Assembly: GCF_003298505.1 (NCBI RefSeq)
Contig: NZ_QNGB01000007.1
Span: 105,402 to 169,401, forward strand
DNA: 64,000 nt
Direction: 5' to 3'
Origin: Roseovarius sp. TE539
Lineage (GTDB): Bacteria; Pseudomonadota; Alphaproteobacteria; Rhodobacterales; Rhodobacteraceae
The translations under genes and the position numbers were made by a program. Within the stretch, counting starts at the first letter, position 1. Each line of letters starts with the position of its first letter. This document shows, piece by piece, positions 8,980-17,233 of the stretch. Below the pieces are notes generated by a model that did no database searches, had not been told where the DNA came from, and saw only the letters and a program-made list of their open reading frames with translations.

Positions 8980-9432
8980 ATGAAGCGTTTTCTTGCAGTG
9001 GCGGCAATGGTCATGGCGGGGCTGCCCGCGCTGGCCGGCAATGACGATATCGTCAAGGTCAAGTCCTTCTCGGACGTGGCAAGCACGATGGACCGGCTGG
9101 AATCGGCGGTGACTGGAGCGGGGGCAAACGTGTTCGCGCGGGTGGACCATGCCGCCGGGGCGGCCTCGGTGGACATGGATCTGGCCCCGACGCAGGTGCT
9201 GATCTTCGGCAACCCCAAGATCGGCACGCAGGCGATGCAGGACGATCCGGTGGCGGGGCTGTTCCTGCCGATGAAGGTGCTGGTTTACCGCGACGGGGCG
9301 GGGCAGGTCTGGCTGGCCTACGAGGACCCCAAGGAAATGTTCGATGACCTCGCGATTGCGGATGATGCGGGATACATCAAGACGATGACCGGTGCTTTGG
9401 GCAAGCTGACGGCCAAGGCGGCTGGGCAGTAG
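8980..9432 (+). CDS. Secreted DUF302-domain protein
   Basis: The 150-residue product starts with a cleavable signal peptide (MKRFLAVAAMVMAGLPALAG) and is predicted to be periplasmic. The rest is a DUF302 domain: VKSFSDVASTMDRLESAV, the central VLIFGNPKIGTQAMQ and LPMKVLVYRDGAGQVWLAYED. DUF302 proteins bind small hydrophobic ligands or are linked to stress in various bacteria, but no reaction is known. The start at 8980 is chosen because GGAGGG lies eight bases upstream; 24 extra in-frame residues before it look untranslated. It lies between hisF and hisA but on the opposite strand. Confidence 0.85.
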   Translation: MKRFLAVAAMVMAGLPALAGNDDIVKVKSFSDVASTMDRLESAVTGAGANVFARVDHAAGAASVDMDLAPTQVLIFGNPKIGTQAMQDDPVAGLFLPMKVLVYRDGAGQVWLAYEDPKEMFDDLAIADDAGYIKTMTGALGKLTAKAAGQ

Positions 9433-9447
9433 GGCCTTGCACCGCGC

Positions 9448-10170
9448 TCAGGGCGTGAGTGCGGCGAGTGCGGCGCGCAGGTCGAGCGCGCCGTCGTAGA
9501 GTGCGCGACCCGAGATCGCGCCGTTCAACTCCGCGCCGCAGTCGCGCAGGGCGATCAGATCCTCGAGCGAGGACACGCCACCCGAGGCGATGACTGGGAT
9601 GGAGACGGCGCGGGCGAGGGCCGCGGTGGCCCCGACATTGGGTCCCTGCATCGCCCCGTCGCGATTGATGTCGGTGTAGATGATCGCGGCCACGCCCGCA
9701 TCCTCGTAGGAGCGCGCGAGATCGGTGGCGTCCAGCTCGGTCTCCTCGGCCCAGCCCTTGGTGGCGACGCGGCCCGCGCGCGCGTCGATCCCCACGGCCA
9801 CCTGCCCGGGAAAGGCGCGCGCGGCCTCACGCACCAGCGCGGGGTTCTCTACCGCCACGGTGCCCAGGATCACCCGCGCCAGGCCCTTCGCGAGCCATGC
9901 CTCGATCGTTTCCATGTCGCGGATGCCGCCGCCAAGCTGTGCCGGCACGCCGCAATGCGCGAGTATCGCCTCGACAGGGGCGGCGTTGACGGGTGTTCCC
10001 GCGAAGGCGCCATTGAGATCCACCAGATGAAGCCATTCACAGCCGGCCTCGACGAACTCGAGAGCCTGGCTGGCGGGGTCGTCGTTGAAAACGGTCGCCT
10101 TGTCCATGTCTCCCTTCAGCAGCCGCACGGCCTGACCGTCCTTGAGATCAATTGCGGGATAGAGGATCAT
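9448..10170 (-). CDS. hisA: Phosphoribosylformimino-AICAR-phosphate (ProFAR) isomerase
   Basis: HisA is the barrel isomerase converting ProFAR to PRFAR, the substrate of HisF/HisH. The 240-residue protein begins [20 protein letters not shown], with the catalytic Asp in PAIDLK, and contains the barrel motifs [26 protein letters not shown] (second catalytic Asp) and [13 protein letters not shown]. The start at 10170 follows AAGGAAAGG; a 14-residue longer frame lacks support. It is separated from hisF by the opposing DUF302 gene and is divergent from the first DUF2147 gene. Confidence 0.97.
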   Translation of the reverse strand: MILYPAIDLKDGQAVRLLKGDMDKATVFNDDPASQALEFVEAGCEWLHLVDLNGAFAGTPVNAAPVEAILAHCGVPAQLGGGIRDMETIEAWLAKGLARVILGTVAVENPALVREAARAFPGQVAVGIDARAGRVATKGWAEETELDATDLARSYEDAGVAAIIYTDINRDGAMQGPNVGATAALARAVSIPVIASGGVSSLEDLIALRDCGAELNGAISGRALYDGALDLRAALAALTP

Positions 10171-10297
10171 CAGCGTATCCTTTCCTTCAAACTGCCGAGA
10201 AGCGTCTGGCATGGGCGGCGTCCGATTGCAACGGACCCGACGTCAGGCTTGATCAAGTGCGTCGGCGCACGGCATTCTAAGCCGTACGGGAGGAGGA

Positions 10298-10693
10298 ATG
10301 ATGAAAAGACTAGCATTTGCGGCACTGGCTTCGATTTTCTGGTGCGGGAGCGCCGTGGCCGATCCGGCCGAAGGGATGTGGCGCACCGAGCCCGGGGATA
10401 CAGGGGGGTATCTGCACGTGTCCGTTTACGAATGTGGCGCGGCGATCTGCGGTGTGATCCGTGCCGCCTTCGATGAAACCGGAGAGCGCAACACCGGTTA
10501 CGAACATCTCAACAAGCGTATGCTGTGGGACATGCAGCCGAAAGGCGGCGGAAGTTACGGCGACGGGCGCATTTGGGCACCGGATCGTGACAAGACCTAC
10601 AATTCGCGCATGAGTCTTGAGGGGCACGCGCTTGAGGTGTCCGGCTGCGTTTTCGGAATTTGCCGCGGGCAGATGTGGAAGCGGGTAAATTGA
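10298..10693 (+). CDS. Secreted DUF2147-domain protein, first of a tandem pair
   Basis: The 131-residue product has a signal peptide (MMKRLAFAALASIFWCGSAVA) and a compact beta-rich DUF2147 domain with the typical pattern GMWRTEP, VSVYECGAAICGVI, MLWDMQP and the closing LEVSGCVFGICRGQMWKRV. Four cysteines after the signal peptide could form two disulfides. Function is unknown; the family is predicted to be periplasmic and lipocalin-like. Two adjacent ATGs follow AGGAGG; the second, at 10301, has slightly better spacing. Confidence 0.85.
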   Translation: MMKRLAFAALASIFWCGSAVADPAEGMWRTEPGDTGGYLHVSVYECGAAICGVIRAAFDETGERNTGYEHLNKRMLWDMQPKGGGSYGDGRIWAPDRDKTYNSRMSLEGHALEVSGCVFGICRGQMWKRVN

Positions 10694-10827
10694 CCCGAAA
10701 TTGACAGCCGCGCAGAGCTGGGACAGCCGGGATCTGGCAGTCGTGAAATCCTTGACTATATAGGCCGTGCGATGTTCGCACCCCGGCCGCCGGTATCGTC
10801 GGGGCAAGTCAATGGAAAGGCTTTGCC

Positions 10828-11220
10828 ATGCGCGCGATATTGCCTTGCGCGATTTTTGCCGTGCTTTTCGGTTCTGCGGCCAGCGCGTCGGATCCCGCCC
10901 TCGGGAAATGGCGGACGGAGCCGGACCGAAAGGGCCAGGTCGGTATCGTCAAGGTGCACGAATGCGCCGAGCAGAAGCTTTGCGGCCGGATCGTTGCGGC
11001 GCGTGATCCCGGGGGCGATCCCGTTGTGACCCCTAATGTCGGAAAGATGGTGTTCTGGGACATGCGACCGACAGAGCCGGGACATTACGAGGGCATGGCC
11101 TGGGTGCCGGCGCGCGACGCGGTTTATCGCGCCGGCATGAGGTTGATGGGCAACCGGTTGAAGGTCCGCGGATGTCTTGGACCGATCTGCCAAAGCCAGA
11201 TCTGGACACGTGTCAAGTGA
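10828..11220 (+). CDS. Secreted DUF2147-domain protein, second of a tandem pair
   Basis: This 130-residue protein is a paralogue of the preceding gene with the same plan: signal peptide MRAILPCAIFAVLFGSAASA, then GKWRTEPDRKGQVGIVKVHE, MVFWDMRP and the cysteine-containing end LKVRGCLGPICQSQIWTRVK. Matching positions (WRTEP, WDM, RGC/SGC, GxICxxQxW) show a tandem duplication that has diverged considerably. It ends 27 bases before hisH on the opposite strand. A bound partner or substrate cannot be inferred. Confidence 0.85.
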   Translation: MRAILPCAIFAVLFGSAASASDPALGKWRTEPDRKGQVGIVKVHECAEQKLCGRIVAARDPGGDPVVTPNVGKMVFWDMRPTEPGHYEGMAWVPARDAVYRAGMRLMGNRLKVRGCLGPICQSQIWTRVK

Positions 11221-11247
11221 CCGCGCCTGCCGCGGGCACGTACGGTT

Positions 11248-11886
11248 TCAGGGTCGCCAGCGCAGGAAGTTCGCGATCAGGCGGAGACCGGTTGCCTGGC
11301 TCTTTTCCGGATGAAACTGGGTGCCGACGATATTGTCGCGCCCGACAACAGCGGTAATCCCGGTTCCGTAGTCCACATGCGCCAGAAGGTGCGCCGGGGT
11401 CTCCACCCGGAAATGGTAGGAGTGCACGAAGTAGGCATGGTCCCCCGTGGCGATGCCCTCAAGAAGGGGGTGCGGGTGGTCGATGACCAGATCGTTCCAC
11501 CCCATATGCGGCACCTTGAACGACTGGTCGGGCGGGCGGATCGGCTCGACCAGGCCCTTGATCCAGTCGAAACCGGGTGTCGGTTCGTATTCCATGCCCC
11601 TTGTGGCCAGCATCTGCATGCCGATGCATATCCCCAGAAAGGGGCGCCCGGCGTCGATCACTGTGGCCTCGATCGCTTCGAAAAGCCCGCGATGATCGAA
11701 AAGCTCGGCCCGGCACGCAGGGAAGGCCCCGTCGCCGGGCAGGACCACACGGTCGGCCTCGCGGACGGTGGCCGGATCGTCGCTCACGACCACTTCGCCC
11801 GCCCCCGATTCCGCCGCCATGCGCTGGAACGCCTTGGCGGCCGAGTGCAGATTGCCGCTTTCGTAATCGACGATGACCGTGGTCAT
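11248..11886 (-). CDS. hisH: Imidazole glycerol phosphate synthase, glutaminase subunit
   Basis: HisH is a class I glutamine amidotransferase that supplies ammonia to HisF. The 212-residue protein opens MTTVIVDYESGNLHSAAKAF, has the nucleophile motif LGICIGMQML and the His-Glu of the triad in TQFHPEKSQ. A much longer frame (starting near 12201) would read through hisB antisense to its own frame and is rejected; the ATG at 11886 sits just after the hisB stop and matches family start positions. It follows hisB by five bases in the same direction. Confidence 0.97.
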   Translation of the reverse strand: MTTVIVDYESGNLHSAAKAFQRMAAESGAGEVVVSDDPATVREADRVVLPGDGAFPACRAELFDHRGLFEAIEATVIDAGRPFLGICIGMQMLATRGMEYEPTPGFDWIKGLVEPIRPPDQSFKVPHMGWNDLVIDHPHPLLEGIATGDHAYFVHSYHFRVETPAHLLAHVDYGTGITAVVGRDNIVGTQFHPEKSQATGLRLIANFLRWRP

Positions 11887-11891
11887 GCAGG

Positions 11892-12479
11892 TCACAACGT
11901 GCCTTTGGTGGATGGGATGGCGTCGCGCTTGCGCTGATCTGTCTCCACCGCCATGCGCAGGGCCTGCGCGACGGCTTTGAAGGCGGCCTCGGCAATGTGA
12001 TGGCTGTTGATCCCGTTCAGGGCCTCCACATGCAGGGTGATGCCACCATGTGTGCAGACAGCCTGGAAGAATTCGCGCACCAATTCGGTATCGAAGGCGC
12101 CGATCCTTTCGGTGGGCATCTCGACCTTCCAGACCAGATAGGGCCGGCCCGAAAGATCCAACGCCGCCCGCACCAGCGCGTCGTCCATCGGCAGAAGGCA
12201 AGCGCCATAACGCCGTATGCCGCGCTTGTCGCCAAGAGCCTCAGCCAGGGCCTGACCAAGGGCGATCCCCACATCTTCCACGCTGTGGTGGTCATCAATA
12301 TGAGTGTCGCCGATGCAGCGCACCGTGACGTCGATCAGCGCGTGTCGCGCCAGTTGATCGAGCATGTGATCGAAGAACCCGATCCCGGTGGCATTGTCAT
12401 AAGCGCCGGTTCCGTCGAGGGCGATGCCGACGCTGATATCGGTTTCTGCGGTCTTGCGGGTGACAGTGGCGTTGCGCAT
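11892..12479 (-). CDS. hisB: Imidazoleglycerol-phosphate dehydratase
   Basis: HisB converts imidazole glycerol phosphate to imidazole acetol phosphate. The 195-residue protein is the monofunctional form without the phosphatase domain of enteric HisB. Metal-binding motifs are present in both half-repeats: [13 protein letters not shown] and [17 protein letters not shown] in the first, [20 protein letters not shown] and HIAEAAFKA in the second. GAGGT lies six bases before the ATG. It is first in the minus-strand histidine group and probably drives hisH; hisA and hisF-hisE lie beyond opposing genes and need their own promoters. Confidence 0.97.
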   Translation of the reverse strand: MRNATVTRKTAETDISVGIALDGTGAYDNATGIGFFDHMLDQLARHALIDVTVRCIGDTHIDDHHSVEDVGIALGQALAEALGDKRGIRRYGACLLPMDDALVRAALDLSGRPYLVWKVEMPTERIGAFDTELVREFFQAVCTHGGITLHVEALNGINSHHIAEAAFKAVAQALRMAVETDQRKRDAIPSTKGTL

Positions 12480-12782
12480 CTGCTTACCTCGTTGATTGCG
12501 CCGCCCTTATAGGTGCTGCCGCGGCGAAGGCCAAGCGCTTCGCGCCACCCGTGTCATGTGCGGCGTCCCGATGTGTGGGCCCGCGTCACCGTGGGGCAGC
12601 ATTTCGCGGTCGGGCGCCGTGCCCCGAGCCGCAGGTGGGCGGTTGGAAATCCCGCGTTCCGTTCGCGATGAACCTGCCTTCCCGATCGGCATCAAGGCGC
12701 GGGTCAGCAGGCAGGCGGGTGCGGATGACACGGCCCTTGGCGTCATCTTCCGTGACTTGTGAATACGGGGTCGGACGGCCGC
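12480..12782. other. Intergenic region with no supported gene
   Basis: About 300 bases separate the hisB start from the iclR stop. Short frames exist on both strands (for example 79 codons at 12507-12746 minus), but they lack ribosome-binding sites and have shuffled, Arg/Pro-rich composition typical of GC-rich non-coding sequence. The hisB promoter must lie near its right-hand edge; I cannot place it. Confidence 0.5.
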
Positions 12783-13556
12783 TTAGCGGCCGCTCCGGTG
12801 CATGGGGTTGTCGGACCCGTGCATTTGCAGGGCAAGCGCCGCCTTTCCGGCATACGCGCACAATTCGCGACCGATCTGCGCGCGCTGGCGTGGCGTGAAA
12901 CGCCGGACCGGACCCGTCGCCCCGATACTGAATGTGGCGCCGATGTTGCCGATGCGGATCGGGGCGGCCACCGAGGACACACCGACTTCGATCTCCTCGA
13001 CGCATTCCGCGTATCCGGCCTTGCGGATACTTTCGAATTCCGTGCGCAGTGTATCGGGATCGCGCTTGGTCTGCGGGGTGTAGCCGCGCAATGGCCCTTT
13101 CAGGATCTCCTCGCGGAAGTCTTTCTCCGCGAAGGCGGCGATGGCCTTCGAGCAGGAACAGGCATGCATGGGGCGATAGCCCAGGCCGGGATGCACGAAG
13201 GAACGTGTGGCGTCATGGGGTGTTTCAACATGGATGATCTCGACGCCCTTGTTGCGGTAACGCGAAAGGAACACCGCCTCACCGAACCGGTCAGCGGCTT
13301 CTCTCAGAGTCGGGGCGACCGCCTGGCTTGCGTCCACGTCAGTCTGTCCAAGCAGTGCCAGCCGCACCAGCCGCTCTCCAATCAGGTATCGGCCGGGCTC
13401 GGGCTCGTCCAGAAGGCGGTGCTCGGCCAGCGAATGCAGTAACCTGTAACAGGTGGGGCGCGGCAATTCCGTTGTTTGCTGAATCTCGGCCACGGTCACG
13501 GCCCGTCCGGCGATTGCGACGGCTTCCAACACGGTTGTCAGTCGGTCAAGATGCAT
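12783..13556 (-). CDS. IclR-family transcriptional regulator
   Basis: The 257-residue protein has an N-terminal winged helix-turn-helix (VTVAEIQQTTELPRPTCYRLLHSL, residues about 20-45) and a C-terminal IclR effector domain with the typical FSIGATGPVRRF near residue 220 and a Cys-containing GYRPMHACSCSKAIAAF. It is divergent from the methanethiol-oxidase operon with only 89 bases between the start codons, so it is the natural candidate to regulate that operon and itself. The effector would plausibly be a small organosulfur or carboxylic compound. Repeated elements in the shared intergenic region are described separately. Confidence 0.9.
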   Translation of the reverse strand: MHLDRLTTVLEAVAIAGRAVTVAEIQQTTELPRPTCYRLLHSLAEHRLLDEPEPGRYLIGERLVRLALLGQTDVDASQAVAPTLREAADRFGEAVFLSRYRNKGVEIIHVETPHDATRSFVHPGLGYRPMHACSCSKAIAAFAEKDFREEILKGPLRGYTPQTKRDPDTLRTEFESIRKAGYAECVEEIEVGVSSVAAPIRIGNIGATFSIGATGPVRRFTPRQRAQIGRELCAYAGKAALALQMHGSDNPMHRSGR

Positions 13557-13561
13557 GGATA

Positions 13562-13596
13562 TCTCAAAAAATGAACAATTGTCTCAGTTAATGAAT
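13562..13596. promoter_or_regulatory. Candidate operator between iclR and the SBP56 operon
   Basis: Two copies of TCTCA-N4-ATGAA begin at 13562 and 13582, exactly 20 bp apart, so both face the same side of the helix. Between them lies the palindrome ACAATTGT at 13575-13582. The site is just upstream of the iclR start and about 50-80 bases upstream of the SBP56 start. IclR-family proteins commonly bind such divergent intergenic regions, so this is the best candidate operator here. Confidence 0.5.
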
Positions 13597-13645
13597 CGCG
13601 CTATCAGAAGTCAATGATGTTGAGCCGGACAGGGAGGAGACATTT

Positions 13646-14995
13646 ATGGAATGTTGCGGACCGGGCTATGCCAGCCCTGCGGAGGCGATCAGGGCGCCGC
13701 GGGAAAAGTTGCTTTACACGATCGCGATCTATACCGGCACCGGCATACAGAAGCCGGATTACCTTGCCACCGTGGATGTCGATCCCGAGAGCCCGACCTA
13801 CAGCCAGGTGATCCACCGCCTCGAAATGCCGGGCATCGGGGATGAACTGCATCACATGGGCTGGAACGCCTGCTCTTCCTGCTTTGACGATTCCAGCATG
13901 GCACGCAAATACCTGCTCCTGCCGGGTGTGCGGTCAAACAACATCCACGTGGTCGACACCGCCACCGACCCGCGCGCGCCGCGCCTTCACAAGGTGATCG
14001 ACGGCGCCGAGATCAAGGCCAAGGCCGATCTGTCGGGGCCGCATACCGTGCATTGCCTCGGATCGGAAATCATCATTTCCTTTCTCGGTGACGCCAAGGG
14101 CGAGGCGCCGGGCGGCTACCTGCATCTCAACAAGGATTTCGAGATCGTGGGCCGCTGGGAGAACTCGATGGGCGACATCAAGTTCGGCTATGATTTCTGG
14201 TACCAGCCCCGCCACAACATCATGGTGTCGTCGGAATGGGCCGCGCCCAACACTTTCATGCCGGGCTTTGACCTCGAAGAGGTGGGGCACCTGAAATACG
14301 GGCGCGAACTGCATTTCTGGGATTTCGAGAAGCGCGAACCCATCCAGTCCATGTATCTGGGCGAGGACGGGCTTATCCCGTTGGAAGTGAAGTTTCACCA
14401 CGATCCCGACAGCACCCACGGCTTTTGCTGTGCCGCGCTCAGCACCAACGTCATCCATTGGTGGAAGGACGAGTCGGGCGAATGGCAATGGGAAAAGATC
14501 ATCGACGTGGCCAACGAGCCGCATCCCGAATGGCCCATCCCGGTGCCGGGGGTGATGTCGGCGCTGCTGGTGTCGATGGATGACCGCTTCCTTTATATCA
14601 ACAACTGGCTGCACGGCGACATGCGCCAGTATGACATTACCGACCCGCACAATCCCAAGCTTACCGGGCAGGTCTGGATGGGCGGGCTGCTGGGCCGCGC
14701 GCCGGTCGTGAACGGCGTCGAGATGGCTGGCGGGCCGCAGATGTTCCAGCTCAGCCTCGACGGGCGGCGCCTTTATGTCACCACGTCGCTTTTTTCGACA
14801 TGGGACAACCAGTTCTACCCGGCAATCCGCGAGAAGGGCGGTGTGATGGTGATGATCGACTGCGACCCGGAGAACGGCGGTATGACCCTCAACCCCGATT
14901 TCATCGTCGATTTCGGGCAGGAGCCCAACGGCCCTTCCCGCTGCCACGAGGCGCGTTATCCGGGCGGCGACTGCACGAGCGATATCTGGCTATGA
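13646..14995 (+). CDS. mtoX: Selenium-binding protein (SBP56) family, probable methanethiol oxidase
   Basis: This 449-residue protein belongs to the SBP56/SELENBP1 family, whose characterised members oxidise methanethiol to formaldehyde, hydrogen sulfide and hydrogen peroxide. It has the family's N-terminal CGPGY motif, the HHMGWNACSSCFDDSS segment with its CSSC pair near residue 75, His-rich stretches expected for metal binding (SGPHTVHCLG, KFHHDPDSTHGF, NNWLHGDMRQYD) and the conserved C-terminal SRCHEARYPGGDCTSDIWL. There is no signal peptide, unlike the periplasmic Hyphomicrobium enzyme, so a cytoplasmic location is likely. The stop overlaps the next gene's ATG, giving translational coupling to a ferredoxin. 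The symbol rests on family membership; the substrate is not proven. Confidence 0.8.
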   Translation: MECCGPGYASPAEAIRAPREKLLYTIAIYTGTGIQKPDYLATVDVDPESPTYSQVIHRLEMPGIGDELHHMGWNACSSCFDDSSMARKYLLLPGVRSNNIHVVDTATDPRAPRLHKVIDGAEIKAKADLSGPHTVHCLGSEIIISFLGDAKGEAPGGYLHLNKDFEIVGRWENSMGDIKFGYDFWYQPRHNIMVSSEWAAPNTFMPGFDLEEVGHLKYGRELHFWDFEKREPIQSMYLGEDGLIPLEVKFHHDPDSTHGFCCAALSTNVIHWWKDESGEWQWEKIIDVANEPHPEWPIPVPGVMSALLVSMDDRFLYINNWLHGDMRQYDITDPHNPKLTGQVWMGGLLGRAPVVNGVEMAGGPQMFQLSLDGRRLYVTTSLFSTWDNQFYPAIREKGGVMVMIDCDPENGGMTLNPDFIVDFGQEPNGPSRCHEARYPGGDCTSDIWL

Positions 14996-15357
14996 CCACG
15001 CGGACCGTCACCATCGCCAATCGCGGCGGCGCCACCTACGAGGTCGAGGCGCGCCGCCCGCTGCTCGATGCCCTGCGCGAGCAAGGCGTCGACCTGCCCT
15101 ATGGCTGCAAGTACGGCGGTTGCATCACCTGCGCGGCAAAGCTAGTCGAGGGCGAAGTCGATCAACGGCGGCAGGTCGCGCTCAACAACCGGCAGATCGC
15201 GGCGGGCTATGTCATCCTCTGCGTGGCACGCCCGGTCACTGACATCACCCTGAACATCGGCGTCGAGAGCCATGACCGGCTCTATCGCAACCCTTTCCTC
15301 GACCCGCTGGACCCGCACGAGCTGAAACCCGATATCGCCATCCCCAAGGAGCCCTGA
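14992..15357 (+). CDS. Plant-type [2Fe-2S] ferredoxin
   Basis: The 121-residue protein has the classical cluster-binding pattern C-x4-C-x2-C in PYGCKYGGCITCAAKLVEG (residues about 35-45) and the fourth Cys in YVILCVARP about 30 residues later. It has no reductase or hydroxylase domain, so it is a free electron carrier. Its ATG overlaps the stop of the SBP56 gene (ATGA) and its stop precedes the CoA-binding gene by one base, so the three are one operon. The tight coupling suggests it shuttles electrons to or from the SBP56 oxidase or a product-handling enzyme. Confidence 0.9.
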   Translation: MTTRTVTIANRGGATYEVEARRPLLDALREQGVDLPYGCKYGGCITCAAKLVEGEVDQRRQVALNNRQIAAGYVILCVARPVTDITLNIGVESHDRLYRNPFLDPLDPHELKPDIAIPKEP

Positions 15358-15358
15358 G

Positions 15359-15808
15359 ATGGACCACACCCAGCCCTATTCCGATGCCTATCTGCAAGGT
15401 ATCCTGTCTTCCGTGAAGACCATTGCCATGGTGGGCGCGAGCCCTGACAAGACCAAGTTCAGCTACGGCGTTCTGCGGGTGCTGGATGAGACGGGCTATG
15501 ACATGATCCCCGTGAACCCGCGTCCGGGGCTTGAAGAGATCCGGGGTATCAAAGTCTATCCCAGCCTCGACAGCATCGACCGGCCCGTTGACATGGTGCA
15601 GGTGTTTCGCCGGGCCGAGGACCTCATGGGCGTGGCCGAGGAGGCCATCGCCATCGGGGCGAAGGTGCTCTGGGGACAGATCGGCGTCGTCGACCACGAG
15701 GCGGCACGTCGCGCCGAGGCGGCGGGGATGAAGGTCGTGATGGACCGCTGCCCTAAGATCGAGCTTTTTCGGCCTTTCTGGAAACCCAAGCTGCACCTGG
15801 AAATCTGA
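15359..15808 (+). CDS. CoA-binding domain protein, paralogue of the gene at 7310
   Basis: The 149-residue protein shows the same CoA_binding_2 fold: TIAMVGASPDKTKFSYGVLR, MIPVNPRPGLEEIRGIKVY, PVDMVQVFRRAEDLMGVAEE, VLWGQIGVVDHEAA and VVMDRCPKIELFRPF. The shared opening (QPYSDAYLQGIL here, QHYSDAYLRGIL in the other copy) shows clear common origin. As third gene of the SBP56 operon it may handle a CoA- or nucleotide-linked C1 or sulfur intermediate, but that is inference. The translation start is one base after the ferredoxin stop. Confidence 0.85.
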   Translation: MDHTQPYSDAYLQGILSSVKTIAMVGASPDKTKFSYGVLRVLDETGYDMIPVNPRPGLEEIRGIKVYPSLDSIDRPVDMVQVFRRAEDLMGVAEEAIAIGAKVLWGQIGVVDHEAARRAEAAGMKVVMDRCPKIELFRPFWKPKLHLEI

Positions 15809-15917
15809 ACGCCCGGAACGTGGTTCTTCACGGTTGCGCTGTCGATCGCGCCGCCCTCCGAATGCCGGAGGTTGGGGATCGGCCGGGCCCTGAGCCGGCG
15901 AAAAGACCGGTGAAACG

Positions 15918-17222
15918 TCAGATGCCCAGTCGGTCGCGCATGGCGAACCACGTCATTGCGAGCACAAGTAAAGGGCTCCTCAAGGCCGTGCCACCGGGAA
16001 ACGGCGGTGCGGGTACCCGCGCCATGGTGTCAAAACCTTCGGTTTCGCCGCGGATCGCATCCGCGATGAGCTTGCCGGCGTGGGTTGCCGTCCCGACGCC
16101 GTGACCGGAATATCCCGATGCCGAAAGAACATTCGGCGCCAGCCGTGCCAGAAATGGCATCCGTTTCATGGTGATTCCGAGCGTCCCGCCCCAAGCGTAT
16201 TCGATCCGCGTGTCCCTGAGGTGGGGAAAGATCTGCAACATGGGTTTGCGGACCACTGCGGCGATGTCCGCCGGGAAGCGGTAGCCATAACTTTCCCCCC
16301 CTCCAAACAGCAACCGCCGGTCATGGCTCAGGCGGAAATAGTTGATCACGAATTTCGTATCCGCGACGGCAACATCCCTTGTCAGGACCTTTGCCGCTTC
16401 ATCCCCCAATGGCTCGGTGGCCGCGATGAAATTGTTGATCGGCATGACCCGGGCGGCGACGCGCCGGTCAAGACCGCCCAGATATCCGTTGCACGCCAGG
16501 ATCACGTGATCCGCACTGACACGGCCGCGATCCGTGGCAACGACAGCCGGGCGGCCCTTGTCGATGCGGTGAACCTGCGTGGTTTCGAAGATCCGGACGC
16601 CGGCGTCGCGGGCCGCCCGGGCAAGCCCGAGCGCATAGGCCAGCGGATGCAGGTGCGCCGCCCCCGTGTCGAGCGTGCCACCGTGATAGGCGCGAGAGGG
16701 GCAGACCCCGGCGAATTCATCACGGTCCAGCGTCGTGATCTGATCATAGCCGTATCGGTCGGCCAGATGTTTGGCCGTGTCGTGTTCCGCGCGCATCTCT
16801 GCGGCGGTGAAGCAGGCATGTGCGATACCGGGCTTCAGGTGACAGTCGATTTCATGACGCGCGATCAGGGATTTGACCAGCGCCTTGGCGTCTTCGGCAA
16901 GGGCCCAGAGCTTCGTCGCGTCGTCGTGACCCATCAGGCGCTCAAGGGACGGCTGTTCCATCCGTTGCCCGCTGCCAAGCTGTCCGCCATTGCGCCCCGA
17001 TGCGCCGAACCCGACCCTGTGTGCTTCGAACAACGCCACGTCCAGGCCGGCTTCGGCAAGGTGCAGCGCGGCGGACAAGCCGGTATATCCCGCCCCGATC
17101 ACGCACACATCCGCGCGCGTCTCACCTTCGAGCGGCGCAAATCGGTCCATTGGTTCGGTTGTGGCGGCGTACCAGCTTTGTGGATATTGGCCGGGTCGAT
17201 CGTTGGAATGGAGAAGGTTCAT
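15918..17222 (-). CDS. FAD-dependent oxidoreductase, gamma-glutamylputrescine-oxidase-like
   Basis: This 434-residue DAO-family flavoenzyme has the N-terminal dinucleotide fold ADVCVIGAGYTGLSAALHLA followed by FGASGRNGGQLGSGQR, the signature of PuuB-type enzymes. The C-terminal FAD contact SASGYSGHGVGTATHAGKLI is also present. Family members oxidise the amine of a gamma-glutamylated polyamine to an aldehyde. It lies downstream of a glutamine-synthetase-like ligase and an amidotransferase, matching the Puu order of reactions, though PuuC is absent. The ATG at 17222 is chosen because the longer frame upstream reads antisense through the ligase gene. No strong ribosome-binding site precedes it. 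Confidence 0.85.
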   Translation of the reverse strand: MNLLHSNDRPGQYPQSWYAATTEPMDRFAPLEGETRADVCVIGAGYTGLSAALHLAEAGLDVALFEAHRVGFGASGRNGGQLGSGQRMEQPSLERLMGHDDATKLWALAEDAKALVKSLIARHEIDCHLKPGIAHACFTAAEMRAEHDTAKHLADRYGYDQITTLDRDEFAGVCPSRAYHGGTLDTGAAHLHPLAYALGLARAARDAGVRIFETTQVHRIDKGRPAVVATDRGRVSADHVILACNGYLGGLDRRVAARVMPINNFIAATEPLGDEAAKVLTRDVAVADTKFVINYFRLSHDRRLLFGGGESYGYRFPADIAAVVRKPMLQIFPHLRDTRIEYAWGGTLGITMKRMPFLARLAPNVLSASGYSGHGVGTATHAGKLIADAIRGETEGFDTMARVPAPPFPGGTALRSPLLVLAMTWFAMRDRLGI

Positions 17223-17233
17223 CTTATCAGCCC

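Noticed and set aside
11248..12201. A 317-codon version of HisH
   Set aside because: The extra 105 residues are an alternative frame within hisB. HisH homologues begin at MTTVIVDYESG, which corresponds to 11886.
12507..12746. A 79-codon minus-strand frame between hisB and iclR
   Set aside because: No ribosome-binding site, biased composition, and no protein family resemblance.
13934..14947. A 337-codon minus-strand frame opposite the SBP56 gene
   Set aside because: Opposite to a strongly supported SBP56 gene, with no domain and no ribosome-binding site.
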